A stretch of 64,000 nucleotides of DNA from Shewanella piezotolerans WP3. Lineage in GTDB: Bacteria; Pseudomonadota; Gammaproteobacteria; Enterobacterales; Shewanellaceae. Made by a program: the position numbers and the translations under genes. The notes beneath the pieces were generated by a model. The model was not told the DNA's origin. It was given only the letters and a program-made list of their open reading frames with translations, and ran no database searches. The stretch spans positions 3,639,501 through 3,703,500 of the forward strand of contig NC_011566.1 in assembly GCF_000014885.1 (NCBI RefSeq), written 5' to 3'. This document shows positions 36,201-43,382 of this stretch, piece by piece; position 1 is the first letter of the stretch; every line of letters begins with the position of its first letter.

Positions 36201-36342
36201 GCGCAGCGCATTGATCCAAAAAGTGCTACTGAGTGATGATGCCCATAAACAAGGTGAAACCAGTATCGAGTTAGCTGAGCCAGAATGGCACTGCGACACT
36301 CACTTTAATGCTTGGCAACAAACTGCTCAAGGAGCACTGTAA
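33295..36342 (+). CDS. Exported protein with two amidohydrolase-fold modules
   Basis: Large exported protein (1015 residues) with a signal peptide (ALVALLSVLSSHSVIANE). Residues about 25-435 form an amidohydrolase-like module whose usual metal-binding HxH is absent (YPGFIDPFTEYAIEYEAP). Residues about 575-990 form a second module with an intact GIIDEHSHIALNGG and later HIHSYVQSE, THILEGYK and TSINSDDYEM, as in imidazolonepropionase/prolidase-like exported amidohydrolases. So one catalytic and one apparently non-catalytic domain are fused. The stop overlaps the next gene start (TAATG). Substrate unknown; cyclic amides or dipeptides are the family's usual targets. Confidence 0.85.
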   Translation: MHKHKIKALVALLSVLSSHSVIANEQLTDNTPKITALSHATLMLEPGEILTDATLLIENNRIKSIIKDNDIPAGAYEINLSGHIIYPGFIDPFTEYAIEYEAPSEDSDGPVYEIKRIGGNAENGAIHSEKEWFNYVYPNKEQAEKWINNGFTSVQSSYLDGIFRGRGVSLSLADKKANDIIYKAKANQFMAFDKGSSIQDYPQSLMGSMALIRQTFSDARWYNNNIAKSTSSTNNVEFNIALERLSNLKEQRFIFQTKNLNNQLRAARLLNKQKLKGSLVGNGHEYARIDELKSYPYSLVLPLNYPAAPTIIDSDSERDVSLASLRHWETAPSNAAMVAKADVPFALTQYGIDEDKFWPRLKQAIERGLDQQTALAALTTEAAEIAGISNMAGQLKPGYMADLVISRGNVFEDGKITSIWLQGEERQLINRELTLLSQPYQLQINELTFDLNIEQDPSLSGTLSSGEQEISLANVHFNQGRMTFSADLTDAGIDGISRFTLWFDDNGIRGRLLDSKNQTVPFGGTKLEQIALDDNDSLNAKSAELPQIAKQTSPNVAYGLLTQPTQDKLHIKNATIWTSAENGVLNNTDLIISRGKIEEIGSQLSTPSGYKVIDATGMHLTAGIIDEHSHIALNGGTNEATDAVTSEVRIGDVINPDDIAIYRGLAGGVTTAQILHGSANPIGGQAQIIQLKWGDNAEQLKFAGAPASIKFALGENVKQSNWGDNFDSRFPQSRIGVKSLFSEAFNEALAYRKAQRDYKKMRSSERRRTVAPQYNYRLEAVAEVLEQTRTVHIHSYVQSEILMFLRLAEAYKFKVGTFTHILEGYKVADEMAKHGAYASTFSDWWAYKFEVYDAIPQNTCLMQNKGVLTSINSDDYEMQRRLNQEAAKSMMYCGMSAEDAWKMITINPAIQLGIEDKVGSLVEGKQADIVLWSDSPLSVYAKVDSTWIQGRQYFSREQDKLAQIAVEKERSALIQKVLLSDDAHKQGETSIELAEPEWHCDTHFNAWQQTAQGAL

Positions 36343-37709
36343 TGAAGCTTACTCAATCAATTAAAATAGCAGGCTCATTAGCTAGCGTTATTACCTCATG
36401 CTTGTTTAGCAGTGCGCTTTATGCCCACGACATGCTGCCAGCACCGGCGCAAACTTCAGCAGTACTGTTTACCAATGCCACTGTCCATTCGGTGACTCAA
36501 GGTCAGCTTGAGCATACCGATGTATTGATTGCAGACGGCAAGATTGTCGCTGTTGGACAAAACCTAGCAACCGCGGAACCTGCTGCGGATCTTAGCGAGC
36601 AAGCAGATAAGCCAGCTGCTCAATCAGAAACAGCGCTAATGGCCGCCAACGCAGTCGTGCTCGATTCCAGCGATAAACATATCTATCCGGGTCTTATTGC
36701 ACTTGATACCACCATGGGGCTTGTTGAAGTAGAGATGATGCGTCCAAGTAATGACGCCTACGAAGTGGGCTTTATTAATCCACAACTTGAGGCCATTTCC
36801 GCCTTTAATCCTGACTCGGAAATCATTCCTACCGTACGTGTTAATGGTATTACTCATGCTCAAGTCGTTCCGCAAGGTGATGGGTTAGCGGGCCAATCAG
36901 CACTGGTATCGATGGACAGCTGGACGATAGAAGATGCATTAGTTGAGTCAAACAAGCAATTTCATCTTTACTGGCCATATATTCGCTGGATGTCATCTGA
37001 TGCCGATAAACGTCAAGACCAACTTGATGCTCTCAGCAAGCGAGTTAACAAGGTTCATGAGGCTTTTACTGATGCTCATCGTTATCAACTGGCACTTAAA
37101 GCCGGCAAGATAACCAAAACAGACCTACGCTGGCAGTCTCTAACGCCATTATTTGACGGTGATGCGCAGTTGTTTATTCATGCACAATCACAAAAACAGA
37201 TAGAGGAAGCGATTGCGCTGAGTAAGGTGTACGGTTTTAAAATTGTTATCGTTGGTGGCTATGATGCTTGGCGTATAGCCGATGCATTGGCGGAAGTTAA
37301 TGCAAAAGTTATCTATACCCAAACATTGAGTTTACCGAAGCGTAAGGATGAACCCATTGATCTGGCCTTCAAAATTCCTGCGCTGCTTAAACAAGCCAAC
37401 ATCCCTTTCGCGCTCGGTTTTTCGTCTGACTGGAATAGCCGTAACTTGCCATTTGCAGCAGGACAAACTGTCGCCTATGGTCTAACCAAGTCACAAGCAC
37501 TTCAAAGCATTACCCTTGATGCGGCGAGAATACTTGATATTGACGACATGGGCGCTATTGCGCCTGGCTTTAAAGCCAATATGATTATTGCAACGGGAGA
37601 TATTTTAGACCCGATGCAGGCGGGCATTGAGTCCGTTTATATTGATGGTCGTAAAATTGATCTAAATAATCGTCATCAACAGCTTTATCAAAAGTATCTA
37701 AAGCGCTAG
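36342..37709 (+). CDS. Exported amidohydrolase-fold protein lacking metal ligands
   Basis: Second member of a translationally coupled pair (TAATG overlap), 455 residues. ATG 36342 is chosen because it begins a clear signal peptide (SLASVITSCLFSSALYAHD). The fold is recognisable from the N-terminal beta domain (TNATVHSVTQGQ..VLIADGKIVAVG) and the C-terminal GAIAPGFKANMIIATGDIL. At the position of the HxH motif it reads YPGLIALDTTMGLVEVEMM, so the zinc ligands are missing. It probably works as a structural partner of the upstream protein (inference from coupling and matching loss). Confidence 0.83.
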   Translation: MKLTQSIKIAGSLASVITSCLFSSALYAHDMLPAPAQTSAVLFTNATVHSVTQGQLEHTDVLIADGKIVAVGQNLATAEPAADLSEQADKPAAQSETALMAANAVVLDSSDKHIYPGLIALDTTMGLVEVEMMRPSNDAYEVGFINPQLEAISAFNPDSEIIPTVRVNGITHAQVVPQGDGLAGQSALVSMDSWTIEDALVESNKQFHLYWPYIRWMSSDADKRQDQLDALSKRVNKVHEAFTDAHRYQLALKAGKITKTDLRWQSLTPLFDGDAQLFIHAQSQKQIEEAIALSKVYGFKIVIVGGYDAWRIADALAEVNAKVIYTQTLSLPKRKDEPIDLAFKIPALLKQANIPFALGFSSDWNSRNLPFAAGQTVAYGLTKSQALQSITLDAARILDIDDMGAIAPGFKANMIIATGDILDPMQAGIESVYIDGRKIDLNNRHQQLYQKYLKR

Positions 37710-37746
37710 AATTTCAAACTTATAGCGCTAACAAGACCGTTTAATG

Positions 37747-37773
37747 AAAAGTGCTCTTTATGAGCACTTTTTT
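37747..37773 (+). terminator. Terminator of the amidohydrolase pair
   Basis: AAAAGTGCTC (37747-37756) pairs with GAGCACTTTT (37762-37771) with a 5-base loop and a continuing T run. Confidence 0.92.
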
Positions 37774-37839
37774 GTACGCCTCTTTAGTGAAAGCTAACCC
37801 CTTTTACTAACCTAATAACTCATATAACAGGCATTCATT

Positions 37840-38223
37840 ATGAAATACCTACTGCCAGCTTCTCTTATCATTTTACTTAGCGCTTGTGCGGGTGAATATG
37901 CCTTTAACAGTAACCTCGATGGCGAAGCAATTAACGATTACTTTAAAGTTGGCGATGTCACGCTTTATGAAGGAAGTATTCAACCTAAAGGCCCTTATGA
38001 AATAAAAGGTTTAGTTGAGGGTGAAACTTGTCAAATAGGCGAAAGCGATGCCCCTGCTTCTATTGTTGAAGCGCGCACATTAGCTCGCCGTGCAGCAGCA
38101 GATAAACAAGCAAATGGAGTTGTCATTAAGAACTGCTTGTTAATCGAAGAGTCTACGCCAAACTGCGTGACTCGTGCACTATGTGTTGGTCAAGCTATTG
38201 TGACGACTACAGCGCAGGAATAG
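37840..38223 (+). CDS. rcsF: RcsF-like outer-membrane lipoprotein
   Basis: Envelope-stress sensor lipoprotein family. The 127-residue protein has the lipobox LLSACAG and four C-terminal-domain cysteines in RcsF spacing: GETCQ, KNCLL, PNCVTRALCVG, with the SDAPASIVEAR element equivalent to the SPPSIPTAR of E. coli RcsF. It lacks the long proline-rich linker of the E. coli protein. The neighbour order rcsF-trmO-proS is the same as in Enterobacteria, which supports the call. Whether a Rcs phosphorelay exists here cannot be seen. Confidence 0.88.
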   Translation: MKYLLPASLIILLSACAGEYAFNSNLDGEAINDYFKVGDVTLYEGSIQPKGPYEIKGLVEGETCQIGESDAPASIVEARTLARRAAADKQANGVVIKNCLLIEESTPNCVTRALCVGQAIVTTTAQE

Positions 38224-38245
38224 CCTAACCGCTAGTTAAGTGATT

Positions 38246-38998
38246 ATGTCTTTTACCAATCAGATCCAAGCGGTAGCGTACTGCCGCACACCGTATAAAC
38301 AAAAATTTGGCATCCCGCGCCAACCTGGCTTGGTGAGCGCTGCTCGAGGCTTTGTTGAACTGGCGCCGCCTTTCAATCAAATTGATACCGTTCGGGGCTT
38401 AGAGCAATATTCTCACCTTTGGTTACTCTTTTGTTTCCATGAAAACTTAGCCCAAGGCTGGAAAACCACAGTGCGCCCCCCCCGTTTAGGTGGTAATGAG
38501 AAACTGGGAGTATTTGCTACGCGCTCAACGTTTAGGCCCAACGGTATTGGTCAGTCTGTGGTGAAACTCCATGGCGTGCACAGCGATAATGGTAAAGTCC
38601 GTTTGGAGATCTCTGGCATGGACTTGCTTGATGGCACCCCAATCGTAGATATTAAGCCATATATTCCCTTTTCCGACTCGATTGAAGAGGCCGCTGGTGG
38701 TATTGCCCAAGAGGCGCCAGTCCTAGCAAGGGTTACTTTTTGCCAAGCAGCTCAACAACAATTAGAGCTTTACCAAAAAAGTGATAACTATCCAAGGCTT
38801 GCTGAGTTAATAATAGGGGTATTAGCGCAAGATCCTCGTCCCGCTTACAAAAAAGCTAAGGCCGATCCTAAACTTTATCAAGTCGCTCTGTATGACTTAG
38901 ATATCTTGTGGAAAATGTTAGCCGATGGGATAGAAGTACTTGAATTGCGGCCGTCACAAGTTGGCATCTCCGCCAAGTTGGAGAAAAGTGATGACTGA
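38246..38998 (+). CDS. trmO: tRNA m6t6A37 methyltransferase TrmO (YaeB/TsaA)
   Basis: SAM-dependent methylation of threonylcarbamoyladenosine 37 in tRNA-Thr. About 250 residues, aligning with E. coli TrmO through YKQKFGIPRQPGLV, RGLEQYSHLWLLFCFHE, VRPPRLGGNEKLGVFATRST, FRPNGIGQS and LAQDPRPAYKKA. ATG 38246 fits the family N-terminus; GTG 38240 is also in frame. It follows rcsF by 22 bp and overlaps the next gene by 8 bp. Confidence 0.94.
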   Translation: MSFTNQIQAVAYCRTPYKQKFGIPRQPGLVSAARGFVELAPPFNQIDTVRGLEQYSHLWLLFCFHENLAQGWKTTVRPPRLGGNEKLGVFATRSTFRPNGIGQSVVKLHGVHSDNGKVRLEISGMDLLDGTPIVDIKPYIPFSDSIEEAAGGIAQEAPVLARVTFCQAAQQQLELYQKSDNYPRLAELIIGVLAQDPRPAYKKAKADPKLYQVALYDLDILWKMLADGIEVLELRPSQVGISAKLEKSDD

Positions 38999-39614
38999 AA
39001 CTGGCAAGCCTGACTACCAAGCTCAACATAAAAAGCGCCTGTCTTACATGCCATGGCTGTATTTTTCCCTCAAAGAAAAACACCGCTTATGGGCTAAACC
39101 TTGGCAAGATAAAGTGCAAGCACACTTTTGCAGTGTAGAAACCATCTCTATTGCCGAAAACAGCTTTGTGGCACCTGAAGCAAATCTGTTTGCAGAGCGC
39201 GGACGCGAAATTAAAGTCGGTAGACAGTGCATGATTGCCGCCGACAGTTTTATACATGGGCCGCTCACTTTAGGCGATGAAGTAGCAATCAATCACGGTT
39301 GTTCAATCGATGGTGGCCGCCATGGCATAACCATTGGCAAGCAAACTCGTATTGCTAACAACGTGACTATCTATGCTTTTAATCACGGCATGACACCCGA
39401 TTCTCCAATCTACCAGCAAGCTTCCAACTCAAAAGGTATCGTAATCGGCGAAGATGTCTGGATAGGCGCGCAGGCAGGGATTGTCGATGGCGTTACAATA
39501 GGCAATCATGCCGTTGTGGGTATGGGGGCTGTGGTCACTAAAGATGTAGAAGATTACGCCATTGTTGCTGGTAATCCAGCAAGAGTCATTGGCGATAGAC
39601 GAGATAAAACATAA
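38991..39614 (+). CDS. Hexapeptide-repeat acyltransferase
   Basis: Left-handed beta-helix O-acetyltransferase (maltose/galactoside acetyltransferase-like), about 207 residues. Hexapeptide rungs run from about residue 75 (GDEVAINHGCSIDGG, IGKQTRIANNVTIYAF) to DVWIGAQAGIVDGVTIGNHAVVGMGAVVTKDV, and NHG is the likely active-site histidine motif. ATG 38991 lies inside the end of trmO (ATGACTGA) behind GGAG. Acceptor sugar or other substrate unknown. Confidence 0.88.
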   Translation: MTETGKPDYQAQHKKRLSYMPWLYFSLKEKHRLWAKPWQDKVQAHFCSVETISIAENSFVAPEANLFAERGREIKVGRQCMIAADSFIHGPLTLGDEVAINHGCSIDGGRHGITIGKQTRIANNVTIYAFNHGMTPDSPIYQQASNSKGIVIGEDVWIGAQAGIVDGVTIGNHAVVGMGAVVTKDVEDYAIVAGNPARVIGDRRDKT

Positions 39615-39630
39615 CATTTAATGAATTAAA

Positions 39631-40095
39631 TTAGCTCAATTGCTTCGCCATTAATACAGAGGTAATTTCAAAACCTAAAGGATGCACCCATAAAGTTTCT
39701 TCTTTAGCCTCAAAACCGAGTCCTTGATAAAATTTAACCGCATTTAAAGATGATGACAGTGTTAACAATTTAACGCCTGCGTGCTTGGCTACCAACAGTA
39801 GCTCGCTAGCAATGAGCCTGCCATAACCTTTACCTACGCAATCAGGGGAAACAAAAAGTGCCTCTAGGCGACATTGCTCAATATCAACGAAACCAAAACC
39901 CAATAGCTGGTTTTGCACCTCAAAGACCAATGCGCCATGATGCACTAATACATCAGCAAACCCATCAGGCATTGGCACACTTGACCAGTTCGATACTATC
40001 TCTTGGCTATAATGGCTTGAGCAAGTGCGCAATATTGCCTGCGATCTAATCTGCCATACAGTACTCGCATCGGCCTTGGTTGCTTTTCTTATCAT
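39631..40095 (-). CDS. GNAT-family N-acetyltransferase
   Basis: Acetyl-CoA-dependent acetyltransferase of 154 residues with the GNAT core: LEALFVSPDCVGKGYGRLIASELL is motif A with the R/Q-x-x-G-x-G/A acetyl-CoA loop, followed by LTLSSSLNAVKFYQGLGFE. Closest in style to the YafP/ElaA-type enzymes; substrate not predictable. It is convergent with the acyltransferase gene, 16 bp apart. Confidence 0.87.
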   Translation of the reverse strand: MIRKATKADASTVWQIRSQAILRTCSSHYSQEIVSNWSSVPMPDGFADVLVHHGALVFEVQNQLLGFGFVDIEQCRLEALFVSPDCVGKGYGRLIASELLLVAKHAGVKLLTLSSSLNAVKFYQGLGFEAKEETLWVHPLGFEITSVLMAKQLS

Positions 40096-40240
40096 CTTCC
40101 AACCCTACTGAGTTAAGTGCTAAACATTGATGATTTCAATGGAGGATTAACACTGCAATTAAACGAATAATGCCGCTCATTTATCTAACTTGTGTCATCA
40201 ACTTCAATTTCCAGAACTTAATAGAGAACTAATTGGGCGG

Positions 40241-40588
40241 TTAAATGGACACTTGAATAACCAAGATATCAATCACGCAGTCCGAATTGTTTACCAAGCC
40301 ATGTTCAGCAAAAGGCTGATTTAAAATCATATCACCTTTCTTAATGAATACCTTTTTGCCATTGAGCTTCATCTCACCTTGCCCTTCAAGCACGATATAC
40401 ATCTCTTCATTATTAGCATGCTTATGGTAACCAACACTTGATTTGGGCGGGATCACCACTCTATCGATAAAATCTACATTACTGCTAAAGTCAGCAGGCT
40501 TCCATATCTCAAACAGGTCATATTCACCAGTACCATCATGGGACTTTGCTAGCGTTTGCTTTTTTGCATCAAGAAAGTTTTTGAGCAA
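40241..40588 (-). CDS. Small cupin-domain protein
   Basis: A 115-residue single-domain cupin. Cupin motif 1 is visible as SVGYHKHANNEEMYIVLEG (two His, one Glu) and motif 2 as ILNQPFAEHGLVN. Proteins of this type are metal-dependent isomerases, dioxygenases or sensors; no specific role can be assigned. Short monocistronic gene. The spacer to the neighbouring DUF805 gene holds only that gene's terminator. Confidence 0.85.
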   Translation of the reverse strand: MLKNFLDAKKQTLAKSHDGTGEYDLFEIWKPADFSSNVDFIDRVVIPPKSSVGYHKHANNEEMYIVLEGQGEMKLNGKKVFIKKGDMILNQPFAEHGLVNNSDCVIDILVIQVSI

Positions 40589-40677
40589 CGAGCTTACCTC
40601 TTTACACCAAACGATGTTGAACTTGCAGAATTACCGACATTCTCAACAACAGCTATAGGCAAGAAAAAGGCCAAGTC

Positions 40678-40707
40678 AACACTTAACCTGGCCTTTAATA
40701 ACCTATA
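40678..40707 (-). terminator. Terminator of the DUF805 gene
   Basis: On the minus strand AAAGGCCA and TGGCCTTT flank a 14-base loop and are followed by TTCTTG. It is 10 bp after the stop. Confidence 0.75.
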
Positions 40708-40716
40708 AATACTGAC

Positions 40717-41067
40717 TTAACTTGCGGCAATGGCTTTAGGGTTGCCGCCATAGCTATTTTCATCATGGCTGTCTTGGACAAAAAAGATGATGAGTACAAT
40801 AAAGCCAATAATAGGAAGAATATAGAGTAACTGCCACCAGCCACTACGACCAGTATCATGCAATCTTCTAGCACCAATACTTAAAGATGGTACCAGCAGC
40901 GCTAATGAAAAGAGAAGTGATAAAATTTCAGTACCAAGCAATGAACCTACTAGCGCTAAAATCAAATAGAAAATGGTGTAAAACAGCATAAACATCCAAT
41001 ACTCAGTTCGTCTTGCACGACCTGAAAAATCAGCATACTTCCGTAAAGCTCCGATAAAATAATCCAT
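40717..41067 (-). CDS. DUF805-family inner-membrane protein
   Basis: A 116-residue protein with three or four hydrophobic segments and DUF805 hallmarks: start YFIGALRKYADFSGRARRTEYWMF and central ARRLHDTGRSGWWQLL, the conserved R-R-L-H-D-x-x-R/K-S-G motif. Function of the family is not established; members resemble E. coli YhaH/YhaI. Monocistronic. Confidence 0.9.
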   Translation of the reverse strand: MDYFIGALRKYADFSGRARRTEYWMFMLFYTIFYLILALVGSLLGTEILSLLFSLALLVPSLSIGARRLHDTGRSGWWQLLYILPIIGFIVLIIFFVQDSHDENSYGGNPKAIAAS

Positions 41068-41523
41068 TATTTTGGACTCTCCTTGTTGTTATCAATCATC
41101 ATGCTCAAGTTTTGAGCTTATCCATTCTAAATATCTGCAGATGGTATACCTAATACCCCAGCCCGATATTGAATCAAATTTAAATTAAATTACTTTAATT
41201 AACAAGCTTTTAAATTAATAAATCAAAATGGTGAACTCGTTACTCCCTATCTTAGTTTTAAACTAACTGATAACTGAAATCCGCTCGCTTTTAACTAGCA
41301 TATAGAGGCTACTCTTTCGACCAAAAAAGTCGTTCCTATCATATGTAGACCCTAACCAAGATAGTCTCTTATTCAAACCCAACCTTCTCCCTATTTCCCC
41401 ATCCGCCTTAGTACCCAATCCAGCAAAAAGTAACAATTTTGACTAATGTCGAAATCCTTAGGTGACATAGCTTCTACAAGTGATAAAATGACGCCCATTC
41501 AACTCAAATTTGGACACTCGGTA
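41068..41523. other. proS upstream region
   Basis: About 450 bp upstream of proS, AT-rich (41160-41235), without a gene I believe; an in-frame upstream extension of proS to 41446 is not supported by the family length. I found no T-box or other structured leader. Confidence 0.5.
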
Positions 41524-43236
41524 ATGCGCGTAAGCAAGTACCTGCTATCAACACAAAAAGAAACTCCGGCTAATGCTGAAGTCATTAGTCATCAGTTAAT
41601 GTTACGTGCGGGCATGATCCGTCGTAACGCATCTGGCTTATACAGCTGGTTGCCGACAGGTTTACGTGTACTACGTAAAATCGAAGCAATTGTTCGAGAA
41701 GAGATGAACAAGGCCGGTTCGGTTGAAATTCTAATGCCTATGGTTCAGCCCGCAGATCTTTGGCAAGAGACAGGACGCTTTGATAAGTTTGGTCCTGAGC
41801 TGTTACGTTTTCAAGATCGTCACAACCGTGACTTCGTCTTAGGCCCTACACACGAAGAAGTCATCACCGACATCGTGCGTAAGGAGGTTAACTCTTACAA
41901 ACAGTTACCACTAAACCTATACCAAATTCAGACTAAATTCCGTGATGAAGTTCGCCCACGCTTTGGCGTGATGCGCTCGCGCGAATTTTTGATGAAAGAT
42001 GCATACTCTTTCCACCTAGAGCAAGAGTGCATGGATGAAACCTATGAGGCTATGTTCCAGGCTTATAACAATATCCTTACTCGCTTAGGCTTATCATTCC
42101 GCCCTGTAATGGCAGATACGGGATCTATTGGTGGCAGCTTGTCACACGAGTTCCACGTACTGGCTAACAGCGGTGAAGACTTAATCGCTTACTCAACAGA
42201 AAGTGACTACGCGGCTAACATTGAAAAATGTGAAGCGCCTATGCCAACTGAAACACGTCAAGCGGCAACTAGCGAGATGACTTTAGTCGATACGCCATAT
42301 GCCAAGACCATTGCAGAGCTCGTTGAGCAGCACGATATTGCGATTGAAAAGACGGTTAAGACCTTAATCGTTAAAGGCGCAACTGAAGAAGCGCCTTTGG
42401 TTGCATTGGTTATTCGAGGCGACCACGACCTTAACGAAGTCAAAGCTGAAAAGATTGATGCGGTTCTTGCTCCTTTCGAATTTGCTGATGATGCCGATAT
42501 TCGTAAAGCCATTGGTGCAGGTCCAGGCTCTATCGGCCCTGTCGGCCTTGATATTCCAGTTTTCGTGGATCACGGCGTAGCAGTAATGAGTGACTTTGGC
42601 GCGGGTGCTAACCAAGACGACAAACATTACTTCGGCATTAACTGGGAGCGCGACTTACCAAGCGCACCAGCATTCGATTTACGTAACATCATCGAAGGTG
42701 AAGCTAGCCCTTGTGGCAAAGGCACTATCGCACTGCTTCGTGGTATCGAAGTGGGACATATTTTCCAGCTTGGTAGTAACTACTCAGAAGCGATGCACGC
42801 TAACGTACTTGACCAAAATGGTAAGTCTAAGACACTACTTATGGGTTGCTACGGTGTGGGTGTTAGCCGCATGGTTGCCGCTGCTATTGAGCAAAACCAT
42901 GATGATCGAGGTATTATCTGGCCAGAAGCTATCGCGCCATTCCAAGTTGGAATTTTGCCAATGAACATGCATAAGTCTCACCGCGTTAAAGATATGGCTG
43001 AACAGCTATATCAAGATCTAACTGATGCAGGTATGGAAGTGTTGTTTGATGACCGTAAAGAGCGAGCGGGTGTGATGTTTGCTGATATGGAACTTGTAGG
43101 CCTACCAAATGTTGTGGTTATCGGAGACCGTAACATTGATAACGGTGTATTCGAATATAAGAATCGTCGCACTGGTGAGAAGCAAGATGTTCCGTTCGAT
43201 CAAATTGTTGAGTTTTTAAAGGCACAACAAGCATAG
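41524..43236 (+). CDS. proS: Prolyl-tRNA synthetase
   Basis: Charges tRNA-Pro. The 570-residue bacterial-type ProS has class II motif 1 to 3 regions (MPMVQPADLWQE, FRDEVRPRFGVMRSREFLMKD, GCYGVGVSRMVAA) and the editing insertion between motifs 2 and 3 (from about residue 225 to 405). ATG 41524 gives the E. coli-like N-terminus MRVSKYLLSTQKETP and a length close to the usual 572; an upstream in-frame ATG 41446 would add 26 atypical residues. The terminator follows. Confidence 0.97.
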   Translation: MRVSKYLLSTQKETPANAEVISHQLMLRAGMIRRNASGLYSWLPTGLRVLRKIEAIVREEMNKAGSVEILMPMVQPADLWQETGRFDKFGPELLRFQDRHNRDFVLGPTHEEVITDIVRKEVNSYKQLPLNLYQIQTKFRDEVRPRFGVMRSREFLMKDAYSFHLEQECMDETYEAMFQAYNNILTRLGLSFRPVMADTGSIGGSLSHEFHVLANSGEDLIAYSTESDYAANIEKCEAPMPTETRQAATSEMTLVDTPYAKTIAELVEQHDIAIEKTVKTLIVKGATEEAPLVALVIRGDHDLNEVKAEKIDAVLAPFEFADDADIRKAIGAGPGSIGPVGLDIPVFVDHGVAVMSDFGAGANQDDKHYFGINWERDLPSAPAFDLRNIIEGEASPCGKGTIALLRGIEVGHIFQLGSNYSEAMHANVLDQNGKSKTLLMGCYGVGVSRMVAAAIEQNHDDRGIIWPEAIAPFQVGILPMNMHKSHRVKDMAEQLYQDLTDAGMEVLFDDRKERAGVMFADMELVGLPNVVVIGDRNIDNGVFEYKNRRTGEKQDVPFDQIVEFLKAQQA

Positions 43237-43287
43237 TTCATGGCTAATGAGCTTTACACTCAAAGCTGAGGCTCAATAGATAATAGT

Positions 43288-43317
43288 AAAACGCCGATGA
43301 TTTATCATCGGCGTTTT
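43288..43317 (+). terminator. proS terminator
   Basis: AAAACGCCGATGA pairs with TCATCGGCGTTTT around TTTA, with an extra T run. It starts about 50 bp after the stop. Confidence 0.92.
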
Positions 43318-43340
43318 TGTTTAGCTCAACCTTTTAACTT

Positions 43341-43382
43341 TCTATCGTCTATCGTCTATCGTCTATCGTCTATCGTCTATCA
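43341..43382. repeat. Heptanucleotide tandem repeat (TCTATCG)n
   Basis: Five exact copies of TCTATCG followed by one TCTATCA. The right 20 bases (43363-43382) form the last codons and stop of the PaaK-like gene on the minus strand; the left part is outside it. The repeat is a classic slippage substrate. Confidence 0.95.

Noticed and set aside
41446..41523. Longer N-terminus of ProS
   Set aside because: The 26 extra residues are absent from the family and ATG 41524 gives the standard start.
43341..43382. Heptamer repeat as a phase-variation switch of the PaaK-like gene
   Set aside because: The stop codon falls within the first repeats on the coding side, so most copy-number changes would not affect the protein.
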